64,000 nucleotides of DNA, taken from the NCBI RefSeq assembly GCF_002101785.1, contig NZ_LQPJ01000136.1, positions 202,451 to 266,450 on the forward strand. Direction: 5' to 3'. Below are positions 15,711 to 25,183 of the stretch, in pieces. Origin of the DNA: Mycobacterium palustre (GTDB lineage: Bacteria; Actinomycetota; Actinomycetes; Mycobacteriales; Mycobacteriaceae). The notes beneath the pieces were generated by a model, which worked only from the letters and a program-made list of their open reading frames with translations, was not told where the DNA came from and ran no database searches. How positions within the stretch are numbered: the first letter of the stretch is position 1; the number at the start of each line of letters is the position of its first letter. Position numbers and translations under genes: made by a program.

Positions 15711-17138
15711 ATGACCACCGAATCGGTTGCACCGAAGACATCGCAAGCCACCAACGGGACCCCAGCCAAGGCCGTCGACATCCCCGGGACGGTGGCCCGG
15801 CTGCGCAAGACGTTCGCCACCGGCCGCACCCGCGACATCGAGTGGCGCAGGCATCAGCTGCTGCAGCTGGCCAGGCTGATGGAAGAGAACGAGGACGCGA
15901 TCGCCGCCTCGCTGGTCGAGGACCTAGACCGCCACCCGTTCGAGGCCTACATCGCCGATGTCGCCACCACCGCCGGTGAGGCGAAGTACGCGGCCAAGCG
16001 GGTGCGCCGGTGGACGCGCCGCCGGTATCAACTGCTGGAGGTGCCCCAACTGCCGGGCCGCGGCTGGATCGAGTACGAACCCTATGGCACCGTGCTGATC
16101 ATCGGCGCCTGGAATTACCCGTACTACCTGACGCTGGGCCCGGCCGTCGGGGCGATCGCCGCCGGGAACGCCGTCATCCTCAAGCCGTCCGAGATCGCCG
16201 CCGCCTCATCGCATTTGATGGCCGAGCTGGTGCCGCGCTACCTCGACCGCGACGCGATCGCCGTGGTCGAGGGCGACGGATCGGTCAGCCAGGAGCTCAT
16301 CGCGCAGGGCCTGGACCGGGTGATGTTCACCGGCGGCACCGAGATCGGCCGCAAGGTCTACGAGGGCGCGGCGCCGCACCTGACGCCGTGCACCCTCGAG
16401 CTCGGCGGTAAGAGTCCGGTGATCGTGGCGGCCGACGCCGACGTGGACGTCGCCGCCAAGCGGATCGCCTGGATGAAGCTTTTGAACAACGGGCAGACCT
16501 GTGTGGCACCCGATTACGTGCTGGCGGACGCGAAGATCCGCGACGAGCTCGTGGACAAGATCGGCGCGGCCATCACCGAATTCACGTCGGACAAGCCCGA
16601 CGGGGTGCGGATCGTCAACCAGCGCCAGTTCGACCGGATCAGCGGTTACCTCTCCGGCGCGGACGGCAAAATCGCAGTCGGCGGCAGTTGTGATCCGTCG
16701 AGCCTGCGCATCCAGCCGGCGGTCGTCGTAGATCCCGATCCGGACGGGCCGTTGATGCAAAACGAGATCTTCGGCCCGGTGCTGCCGGTGATCACCGTCA
16801 AATCCCTCGACGACGCAATACGTTTCGTCAATTCGCGCGCGAAGCCGTTGGCCGCGTACCTGTTCACCAAGGCCCGCGAGACCCGCGAGCGCGTGATCAA
16901 GGAGGTGCCGGCCGGCGGCATGCTGGTCAACCACATCGCCTTCCAGGTGTCGACGGCCAAGCTGCCGTTCGGTGGGGTCGGCCCGTCCGGCATGGGCGCC
17001 TACCACGGCAAGTACGGGTTCGAGGAGTTCAGCCACCGCAAGTCGGTGCTGACCAAGCCGACGCGGCCCGACCTGTCCAGCTTCATCTACCCGCCCTACA
17101 CCAAGCGCGCCTTCAAGATGGCACGCCGAATGTTCTGA
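15711..17138 (+). CDS. Aldehyde dehydrogenase family protein (Rv0147-like)
   Basis: NAD(P)-dependent oxidation of an aldehyde to its acid. 475 aa. Catalytic Cys264 sits in NNGQTCVAPDYV and the general-base Glu230 in TLELGGKSP; the NAD-binding WNYPYYLTLGP and FTGG blocks are intact. The short C-terminus with basic and aromatic residues (YPPYTKRAFKMARRMF) resembles class 3 fatty aldehyde dehydrogenases that associate with membranes. ATG 15711 is chosen for the AAGGGAAGGGACGTG just before it; GTG 15708 and ATG 15684 are possible. First of three redox genes with the Rv0147-Rv0149 order. Confidence 0.9.
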   Translation: MTTESVAPKTSQATNGTPAKAVDIPGTVARLRKTFATGRTRDIEWRRHQLLQLARLMEENEDAIAASLVEDLDRHPFEAYIADVATTAGEAKYAAKRVRRWTRRRYQLLEVPQLPGRGWIEYEPYGTVLIIGAWNYPYYLTLGPAVGAIAAGNAVILKPSEIAAASSHLMAELVPRYLDRDAIAVVEGDGSVSQELIAQGLDRVMFTGGTEIGRKVYEGAAPHLTPCTLELGGKSPVIVAADADVDVAAKRIAWMKLLNNGQTCVAPDYVLADAKIRDELVDKIGAAITEFTSDKPDGVRIVNQRQFDRISGYLSGADGKIAVGGSCDPSSLRIQPAVVVDPDPDGPLMQNEIFGPVLPVITVKSLDDAIRFVNSRAKPLAAYLFTKARETRERVIKEVPAGGMLVNHIAFQVSTAKLPFGGVGPSGMGAYHGKYGFEEFSHRKSVLTKPTRPDLSSFIYPPYTKRAFKMARRMF

Positions 17139-17194
17139 CACCGCCACACCAATTCACTTGCCAGGAACTATCTTTCACCGTAGAGAGGAACCCG

Positions 17195-18055
17195 ATGCCC
17201 GGAGTGCAGGATCGCGTCATCGTCGTCACCGGCGCGGGAGGGGGACTGGGCCGTGAGTACGCCCTGACCCTCGCCCGGGAGGGTGCGAGCGTCGTCGTCA
17301 ACGACCTGGGCGGATCCCGCGACGGCACCGGCGCCGGCCACAACATGGCCGACCAGGTTGTCGCCGAGATCAAGGAGGCCGGCGGGCGGGCGGCTCCGAA
17401 CTACGACAGCGTCGCCGAGCCGGAGGGCGCCGAGAACATCATCAAGACCGCGCTCGACGAGTTCGGTGCCGTGCACGGCGTGGTGAGCAACGCCGGGATC
17501 CTGCGCGACGGCACCTTCCACAAGATGTCCTTCGAGAACTGGGACGCGGTGCTCAAGGTGCACCTCTACGGCGGATACAACGTGATCCGCGCCGCGTGGC
17601 CGCACTTCCGCGAGCAGAGCTACGGCCGGGTCGTCGTCGCCACCTCCACCAGCGGCCTGTTCGGCAACTTCGGCCAGACCAACTACGGCGCGGCCAAGCT
17701 CGGCCTGGTCGGACTGATCAACACGCTGGCGCTGGAGGGGGCCAAGTACAACATTCACGCCAACGCCCTCGCCCCGATCGCGGCGACCCGGATGACCCAG
17801 GACATCCTGCCGCCCGAGGTGCTCGAGAAGCTGACGCCCGACTTCGTCGCGCCGGTGGTGGCCTACCTGTGCACCGAGGAAAACGCCGACAACGGTTCGA
17901 TTTTCGTGGTCGGCGGCGGCAAGGTCCAGCGCGTCGCGCTGTTCGAGAACCAGGGCGTGAACTTCGACCGGCCGCCGTCGGTGCAGGACGTCGCCGAGCA
18001 CTGGAGCGAGATCACCGACCTCTCCAAAGCGCAGAAGGCCGGCTTCAAGCTGTAG
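17195..18055 (+). CDS. Short-chain dehydrogenase (Rv0148-like, HSD17B4/HtdY type)
   Basis: 286-aa SDR. N-terminal cofactor motif TGAGGGLGREYAL, NAG motif in VSNAGILRDGTF, and catalytic Tyr/Lys in TNYGAAKLG. The sequence pattern with VVNDLGG after the second strand is that of (3R)-hydroxyacyl-CoA dehydrogenase domains of peroxisomal multifunctional enzyme type 2. Role: likely beta-oxidation-type oxidation of a hydroxyacyl-CoA. AGAGAGGAAC ribosome site before ATG 17195. Four bases separate its stop from the next gene, so it is operonic with 18060. Confidence 0.9.
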   Translation: MPGVQDRVIVVTGAGGGLGREYALTLAREGASVVVNDLGGSRDGTGAGHNMADQVVAEIKEAGGRAAPNYDSVAEPEGAENIIKTALDEFGAVHGVVSNAGILRDGTFHKMSFENWDAVLKVHLYGGYNVIRAAWPHFREQSYGRVVVATSTSGLFGNFGQTNYGAAKLGLVGLINTLALEGAKYNIHANALAPIAATRMTQDILPPEVLEKLTPDFVAPVVAYLCTEENADNGSIFVVGGGKVQRVALFENQGVNFDRPPSVQDVAEHWSEITDLSKAQKAGFKL

Positions 18056-18059
18056 GGCC

Positions 18060-19028
18060 ATGAAAGCCTGTGTGGTCAAAAGGCTGTCCGGCCCGGACGG
18101 CCTTGTATACACCGACATCGACGACGTCGCCGCCGACGATCACCACGTGGTCATCGACGTGCGGGCGGCCGGGGTTTGCTTCCCGGACCTGTTGCTGGCC
18201 AAGGGCGAATACCAGCTGAAGCTGCCGCCGCCGTTCGTGCCGGGCATGGAGGCCGCCGGGGTGGTGCGGTCGGCGCCGGAGGGATCGGGTTTTCGTGTCG
18301 GCGAACGGGTTTCGGCGTTCGGGATCTTGGGCGCCTACGCCGAACAGGTGGCGGTCCCGGTGCCCAATGTGATGCGCAGCCCCGCCGAACTCGATGACGC
18401 CGAAGCGGTTTCGTTGTTAGTCAACTACAACACCATGTATTTCGCCCTGGCGCGCCGCGCCGCCATGCGGCCGGGCGACACGGTGCTGGTGCTGGGCTCC
18501 GCCGGCGGCGTGGGCACCGCGGCGATCCAGGTCGCCAAGGCGATGGGCGCCAAGAAGGTGATCGGCGTCGTACACCGGGAGGCCGCGGTCGACTACGTCG
18601 CCGCGCTGGGCGCCGACCTGGTGTTGCCGCTGACCGACGGCTGGGCCGACCGGGTGCGCGACTACACCGAGGGCCGCGGCGTGGACATCGTCGTCGACCC
18701 CATCGGGGGGCCCGCGTTCGACGACGCGATCAGGGTGCTGGCCATCGACGGCAAGCTGCTGGTGATCGGGTTCGCCGCGGGCGGCATCCCCACCGTCAAG
18801 GTGAACCGCCTGCTGCTGCGCAACGTCAGCGTGGTCGGCGTGGCCTGGGGCGAGTATCTGAACAGGGTCCCCGGCTCGGCGGCCCTGTTCGCTTGGGGCC
18901 TTGGCCAGCTGGTCTTCCTGGGGTTGAAACCGCCCCCACCGCAACGCTTTCCGCTCTCGGAGGGTCAGACGGCGTTGCAGACCCTGGCCGACGGCGGGGT
19001 GCTGGGCAAGGTCGTGCTCGAACCCTAG
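18060..19028 (+). CDS. Zinc-less quinone oxidoreductase-type MDR (Rv0149-like)
   Basis: 322-aa medium-chain dehydrogenase/reductase. GMEAAGVV and GERVSAFG blocks of the GroES-like domain and the NADPH motif GSAGGVGTAAIQVAK are present; zinc-binding cysteines are lacking, as in NADPH:quinone oxidoreductases and enoyl reductases. Starts 4 bp after the SDR stop. Convergent with the PE-PPE gene (11 bp gap). Role probably in reduction of an enoyl or quinone substrate; exact reaction unknown. Confidence 0.88.
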   Translation: MKACVVKRLSGPDGLVYTDIDDVAADDHHVVIDVRAAGVCFPDLLLAKGEYQLKLPPPFVPGMEAAGVVRSAPEGSGFRVGERVSAFGILGAYAEQVAVPVPNVMRSPAELDDAEAVSLLVNYNTMYFALARRAAMRPGDTVLVLGSAGGVGTAAIQVAKAMGAKKVIGVVHREAAVDYVAALGADLVLPLTDGWADRVRDYTEGRGVDIVVDPIGGPAFDDAIRVLAIDGKLLVIGFAAGGIPTVKVNRLLLRNVSVVGVAWGEYLNRVPGSAALFAWGLGQLVFLGLKPPPPQRFPLSEGQTALQTLADGGVLGKVVLEP

Positions 19029-19039
19029 GCCCGCGCCGA

Positions 19040-20770
19040 TCAGGGGCTCGGGTGCGGCGTGCCGGTGACGATCGTGTCAAGCGTGTCCACCATGATCAGG
19101 AGTTCGACGCCGCCCGCCACCGTGCCCAGGCCGACGTCGGCGGCGATGGGCTGGCCGATGGCGTTGACGAGGCCCTGGACAGGGTCGCCGCTGATGGCCT
19201 GCGAAATCCCGTTCAGAAACAGGTTGAGGTCATATGACGGCAGCGTGACCAGCACGGCGGTGCCGATGTCCGCGGTGGGAAGCAGCGTCGCGTAGGCCGT
19301 CGAGAAGTCGGACGCGAACGCATTGACGACATTGGTGTTGGCCGTCTGCAGGGAGTTGATGAACCCGTCGATCGAGGGCGACGGCAACGACAGCGGCGTC
19401 CCCGCCATGCCCGACAGCGACAGGTGCGGCAACTGCGGCGGCCCTTGGGCCGCGAAATCGGCTGCCGCCGCAGCAATTCCCTGCTGCGCACCGCTGATCA
19501 GGTCGCCGGGCAGCGCGGTGGTCGCGGCGAGCGGCGGGAACACCCCGAACGGTGTGGTGATGTCCGCTGGGCCGGTCGACCAACCGTAGGCCGGGTCGCC
19601 GTAGCCCCAGTTGACGAGATACCTCAGGTCCGGTTGCAGCAAATCCGCGAGCGGGTTGCCGAAATAGGGGATCGAACGCAGAGGGTCCAAGAGCGGCAGG
19701 TGCGGGTTCGGAATCATGCGGTAGGTGGTGCCACCGTTGTAGCCGGGAGACGTCGGCAAGGTAATGGCCGAAGCGATTTGGGCCTGCGGGATTTCCAGAT
19801 AGGTGCCGTGCACGTACACGATGCCCATGACGGCGTTGAGGTCGGCAAGGAAGTCGATCGGGTACTGCGGAAAGTCGGCGAAGCCGTCGTATTCGATCGT
19901 GTTGTTGATGACGGTGTATCCCAGGTTCGACGCCATCCCGCCGTAAAACGGCAGCCCCAGGCTGGGGATGTTGAGGCCGGGGAAGCGCGCGAGCATGCCG
20001 CCGTTGGGGGTCATCTCGTTGCCGACCAGCACGAAGTTCACGGCCGAGGGCGGCACGTGGGCGGCCGCGAGTTGCGGCAGCTCCAGCGCGGCCAGGATGG
20101 CGCCCTGCGAGTAGCCGAACACGTTGACGGGAGTGTTGTTGTTGACATTGACCTGTTGCATGATCGCGTTGTCCAGGATCGTCAGCCCCCGATCCACCGA
20201 GATGTTCAGGGTCAGATCCTTGATGCCGGTGATCGGGTACAACCCCTCCGGCGTGAACACCGGCTGTAGGTTGCCGGTGGTGAAGTAGGGAGAGATGTAC
20301 TTGCCGTACGCCGCCGCGATGTAGGTGGGCGACGGGATCGGCACGCCGCTTGCGCCCAGGATCAGCGAAACGGCGACCGGCGGATCGGCCAGCGGCGCGT
20401 TGGCCACCGTCGCTCCTGCCATCCCGGCCGCCGTATTGCCGGTCAGCGAGCCAAGCGTATTGCCGGTCAGCGAGCCGAGCGTATTGGCGGCCTGCGTTTC
20501 GGCCGCGGCATAGGCGCTTGCGGCGGCCGCCAACGCCGCGGCGAATTGGTCGTGGAACGCGGTCGCCTGCTGCAGGATCGCCTGGTATTCCTGGCCGTAC
20601 GCGGCGAACAGGGACGCGGCGATTGCCGACACTTCATCCTCGGCGGCGGCCACGACAGCGGTCGTCGGGCCAGCGGCCGCCGCCCTGGCGGCGTTGATCG
20701 TCGAACCGATTTCCGAAGCGTCCGCGGCGGCCGCCCCCAGCACTTGTGGCTCCGCGAGCAAGCCCGTCAT
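19040..20770 (-). CDS. PE1: PE-PPE domain esterase (PE1/Rv0151c-like)
   Basis: 576 aa. Residues 1-95 form a PE domain (AAADASEIGSTINAAR ... EDEVSAIAASLFAAYGQEYQ), an ESX/type VII secretion signal. It is followed by a PE-PPE (alpha/beta hydrolase) domain with the serine elbow GYSQG near residue 218. The secreted enzyme should hydrolyse short-chain esters or lipids at the cell surface. An 8-residue unit NTLGSLTG is tandemly repeated in the linker (DNA at 20433-20480). AAGGGGGAAG ribosome site before the ATG at 20770. Next to the paralogue at 20868-22592 in the same orientation, as Rv0151c/Rv0152c. Confidence 0.92.
   Translation of the reverse strand: MTGLLAEPQVLGAAAADASEIGSTINAARAAAAGPTTAVVAAAEDEVSAIAASLFAAYGQEYQAILQQATAFHDQFAAALAAAASAYAAAETQAANTLGSLTGNTLGSLTGNTAAGMAGATVANAPLADPPVAVSLILGASGVPIPSPTYIAAAYGKYISPYFTTGNLQPVFTPEGLYPITGIKDLTLNISVDRGLTILDNAIMQQVNVNNNTPVNVFGYSQGAILAALELPQLAAAHVPPSAVNFVLVGNEMTPNGGMLARFPGLNIPSLGLPFYGGMASNLGYTVINNTIEYDGFADFPQYPIDFLADLNAVMGIVYVHGTYLEIPQAQIASAITLPTSPGYNGGTTYRMIPNPHLPLLDPLRSIPYFGNPLADLLQPDLRYLVNWGYGDPAYGWSTGPADITTPFGVFPPLAATTALPGDLISGAQQGIAAAAADFAAQGPPQLPHLSLSGMAGTPLSLPSPSIDGFINSLQTANTNVVNAFASDFSTAYATLLPTADIGTAVLVTLPSYDLNLFLNGISQAISGDPVQGLVNAIGQPIAADVGLGTVAGGVELLIMVDTLDTIVTGTPHPSP
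20433..20480 (-). repeat. Two tandem copies of a 24-bp unit inside PE1
   Basis: Units 20433-20456 and 20457-20480 differ at one base and are followed by a partial third (GTATTG). They add eight residues (NTLGSLTG) to the linker between PE and hydrolase domains. In frame, so copy number can vary without breaking the gene; a potential strain-typing locus. Confidence 0.9.
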
Positions 20771-20867
20771 GCGCTACTTCCCCCTTGTCACCACGGCTCG
20801 TCGTCGAATGCTAACCCGGGATATGCTTGCGCAGCAACGTTATTGGCCTCGTCGGCGGCAAACACGA

Positions 20868-22592
20868 TCAGAAGGGGCCTGGGTTCGGTGTCCCGGTCAA
20901 GATCGTGTCGAACGCATTCTCGAGGCTGATGAATTCGAAACCGCCCGCGAGCGTGGTCAGCCCGATATCGGCGGCGATCGGATCGCCGAACGCATCCATC
21001 AGCCCTTGAATCGGGTTGCCGTTGATCGCTTCGGTGATCCCGTTGAGGAACAGGTTCACGTCGTAGGACGGAATGGTCACAAAGACCGCTGTCCCGATGT
21101 CTGCTGTTGGCAGCAGCGTGGCGTAAGCGGTCGAGAAGTCGGTCGTGAAGGTGCCGACGATGTTGTTGTTGGCCGCCTCGATGGCCGAGATGATGCCGGT
21201 GGGTGTTGTCGGAATCGTCGCCGCGGGCAGTGTCAACGCGGCGAGCCCCGACGACGCCGCGCCCGGAAGGGAGGTGCCCAGGTTCGACAGGTCGTTGACG
21301 AAGGCGCTGACCCCCTGCTGGGTGGCGCCGGGCAAGAGGGCGGCGAGTTGCGTCGTCGCGCTCGGCGGCGGCAGGAACCCGAACGGCGTCTGGATATCGG
21401 CGGGGCTGGTTGAGAAACCGAAGTTGGGGTCGCCGTAGCCCCAGTTGACCAGAAGCTTCAGGTCCGGTTGGACCAGGTCCGCGATCGGGTTGCCGATCAG
21501 CGGGATCGCCCGCAGCGGCGTCAGCAGCGGCAGGTCGTTGGTCGGGATCATCTCGTAGGTGGTCATGGACGGCGCACCGGATTGCGGCAATTGGAAGGCC
21601 GTTTGAAGCACCGCATCCGTCAGGCGGGGGTAGGTGCCGTGCACGAAGACGATGCCCGCGAGCGCGTTGAGGTCGGAGAAGATGTCGATCGGGTACCGCG
21701 GAAAGTCGGCGAAGCCGTCGTATTCGAGCGTCCAAATGGTGGTCGGGAAATCGTTGCTGGGCGTGGAGGTGCCGAACGTGACGCCCAGGCTCGGGAAGCT
21801 CAGGCCCGGGAAGCGGGACAGCAGGCCGCCGTTGGGGTTTGCCGGATCACCGAGCAAAGTGAAGTATGCCTGGATTGGGCTGCCACCAGTGCCATTGGTA
21901 AAGCCCTCGGCCAGAAGTTTCGGCATCTCCAGCGAGGCGATGATCGAGCTCTGCGAGTAGCCCAAAATCGAGACGGCGTTGGCGGTGTTGGGGTGGATCG
22001 CCAGGTTGATCGCGTTGTCCAGCTCGGTGACGCCGCGGGCCAGCGAGATGTCCAGCGTCAGATCCTTGACGCCAGTGAATGGATATAAACCTTCTGCGGT
22101 GGAGACCGCTTGAAGCGGGCCAGTGAAAGGCCCGAGGCCGCCGAACGTGCCGTTTAAAAAGCGGCTGAAGACGGCGTTCATATAAGCCATTGACGGTGTC
22201 GCGGTGCCGCTGCCGGTCATGATCAGATTGGCGACGACGGCCGGGTCCGCCCCTTGGGTCGCCGCGGCAAACACGGGGTTCGCCGTAGCGGTGAGCCCGA
22301 GCGAGGCGGCGATCTGGACCTCGGCTTGCGCGTAGGCGTTTCCTGCCGCGGCCAATGTCGCCGCGAACTCGTTGTGGAACGCCGTCGCTTGCTGCAGCAG
22401 CGCCTGATATTCCTGACCGAACGCGCCGAAGAACTGCGCGGTGATGGCCGACACCTCGTCTTCGGCGGCCGCCGCGAGGCTGGTCGTGGGGCCGGCCGCG
22501 GCCGTCCGGGCCTCCTCGATCACCGACCTGAGTGCCGAAGCATCCTGCGCCGCCGTCGCTAAAATCTGGGGCTGCGTGATCAAGCTCGTCAT
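20868..22592 (-). CDS. PE2: PE-PPE domain esterase (PE2/Rv0152c-like)
   Basis: 574 aa with an N-terminal PE domain (residues 1-95; ESX signal) and a PE-PPE hydrolase domain. The serine elbow is GYSQS near residue 211, so the last glycine of GxSxG is Ser, a variant known for this family. The C-terminal region with FSTAYATLLPTADIGTAV is nearly the same as in the neighbour at 19040, showing tandem duplication. GAAAGGGAAAG precedes the ATG at 22592. A decayed relative lies directly upstream (22802-23040). Confidence 0.92.
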   Translation of the reverse strand: MTSLITQPQILATAAQDASALRSVIEEARTAAAGPTTSLAAAAEDEVSAITAQFFGAFGQEYQALLQQATAFHNEFAATLAAAGNAYAQAEVQIAASLGLTATANPVFAAATQGADPAVVANLIMTGSGTATPSMAYMNAVFSRFLNGTFGGLGPFTGPLQAVSTAEGLYPFTGVKDLTLDISLARGVTELDNAINLAIHPNTANAVSILGYSQSSIIASLEMPKLLAEGFTNGTGGSPIQAYFTLLGDPANPNGGLLSRFPGLSFPSLGVTFGTSTPSNDFPTTIWTLEYDGFADFPRYPIDIFSDLNALAGIVFVHGTYPRLTDAVLQTAFQLPQSGAPSMTTYEMIPTNDLPLLTPLRAIPLIGNPIADLVQPDLKLLVNWGYGDPNFGFSTSPADIQTPFGFLPPPSATTQLAALLPGATQQGVSAFVNDLSNLGTSLPGAASSGLAALTLPAATIPTTPTGIISAIEAANNNIVGTFTTDFSTAYATLLPTADIGTAVFVTIPSYDVNLFLNGITEAINGNPIQGLMDAFGDPIAADIGLTTLAGGFEFISLENAFDTILTGTPNPGPF

Positions 22593-22801
22593 CGGCTTTC
22601 CCTTTCGGACGCAGGGCTGTGGTGGCGGAACCGACGAGGTTGACAAGCCGTTGAGCTGGTGCATCGCTGGAACCTGCACGAGTAGCTTAGAGCGGGCGCC
22701 CCGGCGCGCGCGGCATTTTGACGCATCGTTTTGCGCCGCATCGCCGCCCCTCCCCCGGGGGCCAGGCCTTCGACACCAGGAGCCCGCCAGGGCCGCCAGT
22801 C

Positions 22802-23040
22802 CTAGACCGGGATGGCGGTCGCTGCGGCACTGAGGATGTCCGCGGTCGGAAGCAGCCGGGTGGCCGTCGCCCCCCCGGCTCAAGGCGTTGACGACGTCGG
22901 TGTCGGTCGTTTCCGGCGACCGGACAAAACCCGCCGACGGACCGTTGCGGCGGCGACGAAATCGACGGGAAGTCGTGAAATGCCGGGCAGGCCAAGGCCC
23001 GACGCCCCTCGGCCATGAAATCGCCCGCGGCTGAAGCGAT
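22802..23040 (-). pseudogene. Decayed C-terminal remnant of a third PE-PPE gene
   Basis: Read on the - strand in three frames, this stretch gives GIASAAGDFMAEGRRALA, then SAGFVRSPETTDTDVVNALS, then ATATRLLPTADILSAAATAIPV and a stop. These align in order with GIAAAAADFAAQGPPQLP, SIDGFINSLQTANTNVVNAF and FSTAYATLLPTADIGTAV of the PE1 gene. At least two frameshifts separate the parts and there is no PE domain. It fills the 470-bp gap between PE2 and ptpB; nothing else was seen there. Confidence 0.75.
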
Positions 23041-23061
23041 CCCGCGGCGGGGAGGCGGCTT

Positions 23062-23901
23062 TCAGGCGAGCAGCGCGTCACGCAGGCGATCGACGTCGGC
23101 GTCGGTGATGCCGGCGTCGGCGAGGTAGGCGCCCAACGACCCGAACTCCTCGTCGATCGTCTGTCGCGCCGCGGCCAGATACTCGGGGCGGACCCCGAGC
23201 ACCCAATCGGACAGGCGAGCCTCGGTGAAGGTGACCACCTCCGGCGTCAGCTCGGTATCGCCGCGCTGCTGGATCATCTCGAAGATTTGCGTCCGGAGTT
23301 CGGGCACGGCGTCGTTGCTGCGCAGATAGTCGGCGACGATGGCGTCGTGGTCGACGCCGACCGCCTCGAGGACGGTCGCGACGACGAAGCCGGTGCGGTC
23401 CTTGCCGGCGAAGCAGTGGGTGAGCACGGGCCGACCCGCGGCCAGCAGCGTGACGACGCGGCGCAGCGCGCGCTGCGCGCCGTTACGGGTCGGGAACCGT
23501 CGGTACTCGTCGGTCATGAAGCGGGCCGCGGCCTCGTTGACGGGTTCGCCGGAGCCGTCGGGTTGCCCGCGCAGCAGTCGCTGGAACGCCTCCTCGTGCG
23601 GCGCCGCACCCTCGGCCTGCTCGCCCTCTGAGGTTCGATCGGACAAGTCGGGAACCGGCAGCAGGTGGATTTCGACGCCCTCGGGCACCAGCCCCGGGCC
23701 GCGCCGGGCCACCTCGCGGGCCGCACGCAGATCGGCGACATCGGTGATGCCCAGCCGGCGCAGCGCCGCGCGCCCGTCGTCGTCGAGCCGGCTCAACTCG
23801 CTGGACCGGAACAGCCGTCCCGGCCGCAACGCCGTCGCGCCGTCGGCGACGTCACGAAAGTTCCACGCTCCCGGCAATTCCCGGACGGCCGCCTCAGCCA
23901 T
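23062..23901 (-). CDS. ptpB: Protein tyrosine/serine phosphatase PtpB
   Basis: 279-aa secreted-type phosphatase orthologous to Rv0153c, a macrophage-acting virulence factor with triple-specificity (phosphotyrosine, phosphoserine and phosphoinositide) in M. tuberculosis. The P-loop HCFAGKDRTG (HCx5R) is at about residue 160, with FRDVADG and the lid-helix region (EEAFQRLL ... EYRRFP) present. ATG 23901 overlaps the end of fadE2 by 8 bp, so translation is coupled. No classical signal peptide is seen, as in the M. tuberculosis protein. Confidence 0.93.
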   Translation of the reverse strand: MAEAAVRELPGAWNFRDVADGATALRPGRLFRSSELSRLDDDGRAALRRLGITDVADLRAAREVARRGPGLVPEGVEIHLLPVPDLSDRTSEGEQAEGAAPHEEAFQRLLRGQPDGSGEPVNEAAARFMTDEYRRFPTRNGAQRALRRVVTLLAAGRPVLTHCFAGKDRTGFVVATVLEAVGVDHDAIVADYLRSNDAVPELRTQIFEMIQQRGDTELTPEVVTFTEARLSDWVLGVRPEYLAAARQTIDEEFGSLGAYLADAGITDADVDRLRDALLA

Positions 23902-25126
23902 GCCGGGTGACCGCCGCGGCGAGCGCGGACTGCTCCCGACCGATCTCGGCGCGCGCGATGGTCCGCATGTGCACCTCGTCGGGTCCGTCGAAGATCCGCA
24001 TCGCGCGGTGCCAGCCGTAGAGCCGGGCCAGCACGGTGTCGTCGCTGACGCCGGCGGCCCCGTGCACCTGGATGGCGCGGTCGATGACGTCGCAGGCCAC
24101 CCGCGGGGCGACCGCCTTGATCTGCGAAACCAGCAAGTGCGCGGCCTTGTTGCCGTGCTGGTCGATCGTCCACGCCGCCTTTTCGCACAGCAGCCTGGCT
24201 TGGTCGATCTCGTTGCGGGACTTGGCAATCGACTCGCGCACCACGCCTTGGTCGGCCAGCGGCCGGCCGAACGCCATCCGGTTGTTGGCCCGGTGCACCA
24301 TCAGGGCCAGAGCGCGTTCGGCCCCGCCCAGCGCGCGCATGCAGTGGTGGATGCGGCCGGGCCCGAGCCGGGCCTGCGCGATCGCGAAGCCCGCGCCCTC
24401 CTCGCCGAGCAGGTTGGTGGCCGGCACCCGCACGTTGTCGTAGACGATCTCGCAGTGGCCGTGCTGGTCCTGCCAGCCGAACACCGGCGTCGAGCGGACC
24501 ACCGTCACGCCGGGGGTGTCGATCGGCACCAGGACCATCGACTGCTGCTGGTGGCTCGCCGCCTCGGGATTGGTGCGGCCCATCACGATCAGGATCTTGC
24601 AGCGCGGGTCGGCCGCGCCGGACGTCCACCACTTGCGCCCGTTGATGACGTAGTCGGCGCCGTCGCGCACGATCGAGGTTTCGATGTTGCGGGCGTCGCT
24701 ACTGGCGACGGCGGGCTCGGTCATCGAAAAGGCGCTGCGAATCTCCCCGTTCAACAACGGTTCGAGCCACTGCTTGCGTTGCTCTTCGGTGGCGAACAGG
24801 TGCAGGGTCTCCATGTTGCCGGTGTCGGGCGCCGCGCAGTTGAGCGCCTCGGGCGCGATCTCTAGGCTCCAGCCGGTGATCTCGGCCAGCGGGGCGTACT
24901 CGAGATTGGTCAGGCCCGACTCGGCCGGCAGGAACAGGTTCCACAGCCCGGCCGCCTTGGCCTTGGTCTTCAGCTCCTCGATGACCGGCGGGACGGTATG
25001 ATCGTCCGGGCCGGCCTCGTGCCGGTACTTCTCGTATTCGGCCTCGGCCGGGAAGACGTATTCGGTCATGAAGTCGGACAGCCGCTTGTGGTAGTCGCTG
25101 GCTTTGGCCGACATCGCAAAGTCCAT
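23894..25126 (-). CDS. fadE2: Acyl-CoA dehydrogenase FadE2
   Basis: 410-aa FAD-dependent acyl-CoA dehydrogenase, first step of beta-oxidation. Hallmarks: SAFSMTEPAVASSDA (FAD and substrate binding), KWWTSGA, and the C-terminal IQVHGAAGVSDDT and YGWHRAMRIFDGPDEVH blocks. It resembles the ACAD10/11-type long-chain subfamily. Start taken at the ATG at 25126 (MDFAMSAKAS); 25114 is four codons on. In operon with ptpB (8-bp overlap), as Rv0154c-Rv0153c. Confidence 0.92.
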   Translation of the reverse strand: MDFAMSAKASDYHKRLSDFMTEYVFPAEAEYEKYRHEAGPDDHTVPPVIEELKTKAKAAGLWNLFLPAESGLTNLEYAPLAEITGWSLEIAPEALNCAAPDTGNMETLHLFATEEQRKQWLEPLLNGEIRSAFSMTEPAVASSDARNIETSIVRDGADYVINGRKWWTSGAADPRCKILIVMGRTNPEAASHQQQSMVLVPIDTPGVTVVRSTPVFGWQDQHGHCEIVYDNVRVPATNLLGEEGAGFAIAQARLGPGRIHHCMRALGGAERALALMVHRANNRMAFGRPLADQGVVRESIAKSRNEIDQARLLCEKAAWTIDQHGNKAAHLLVSQIKAVAPRVACDVIDRAIQVHGAAGVSDDTVLARLYGWHRAMRIFDGPDEVHMRTIARAEIGREQSALAAAVTRHG

Positions 25127-25183
25127 GACCGTCACGATAGGACACGCGCCGTGAGCGGGCGGGGCTGAGGCGGGGCGAGCACG

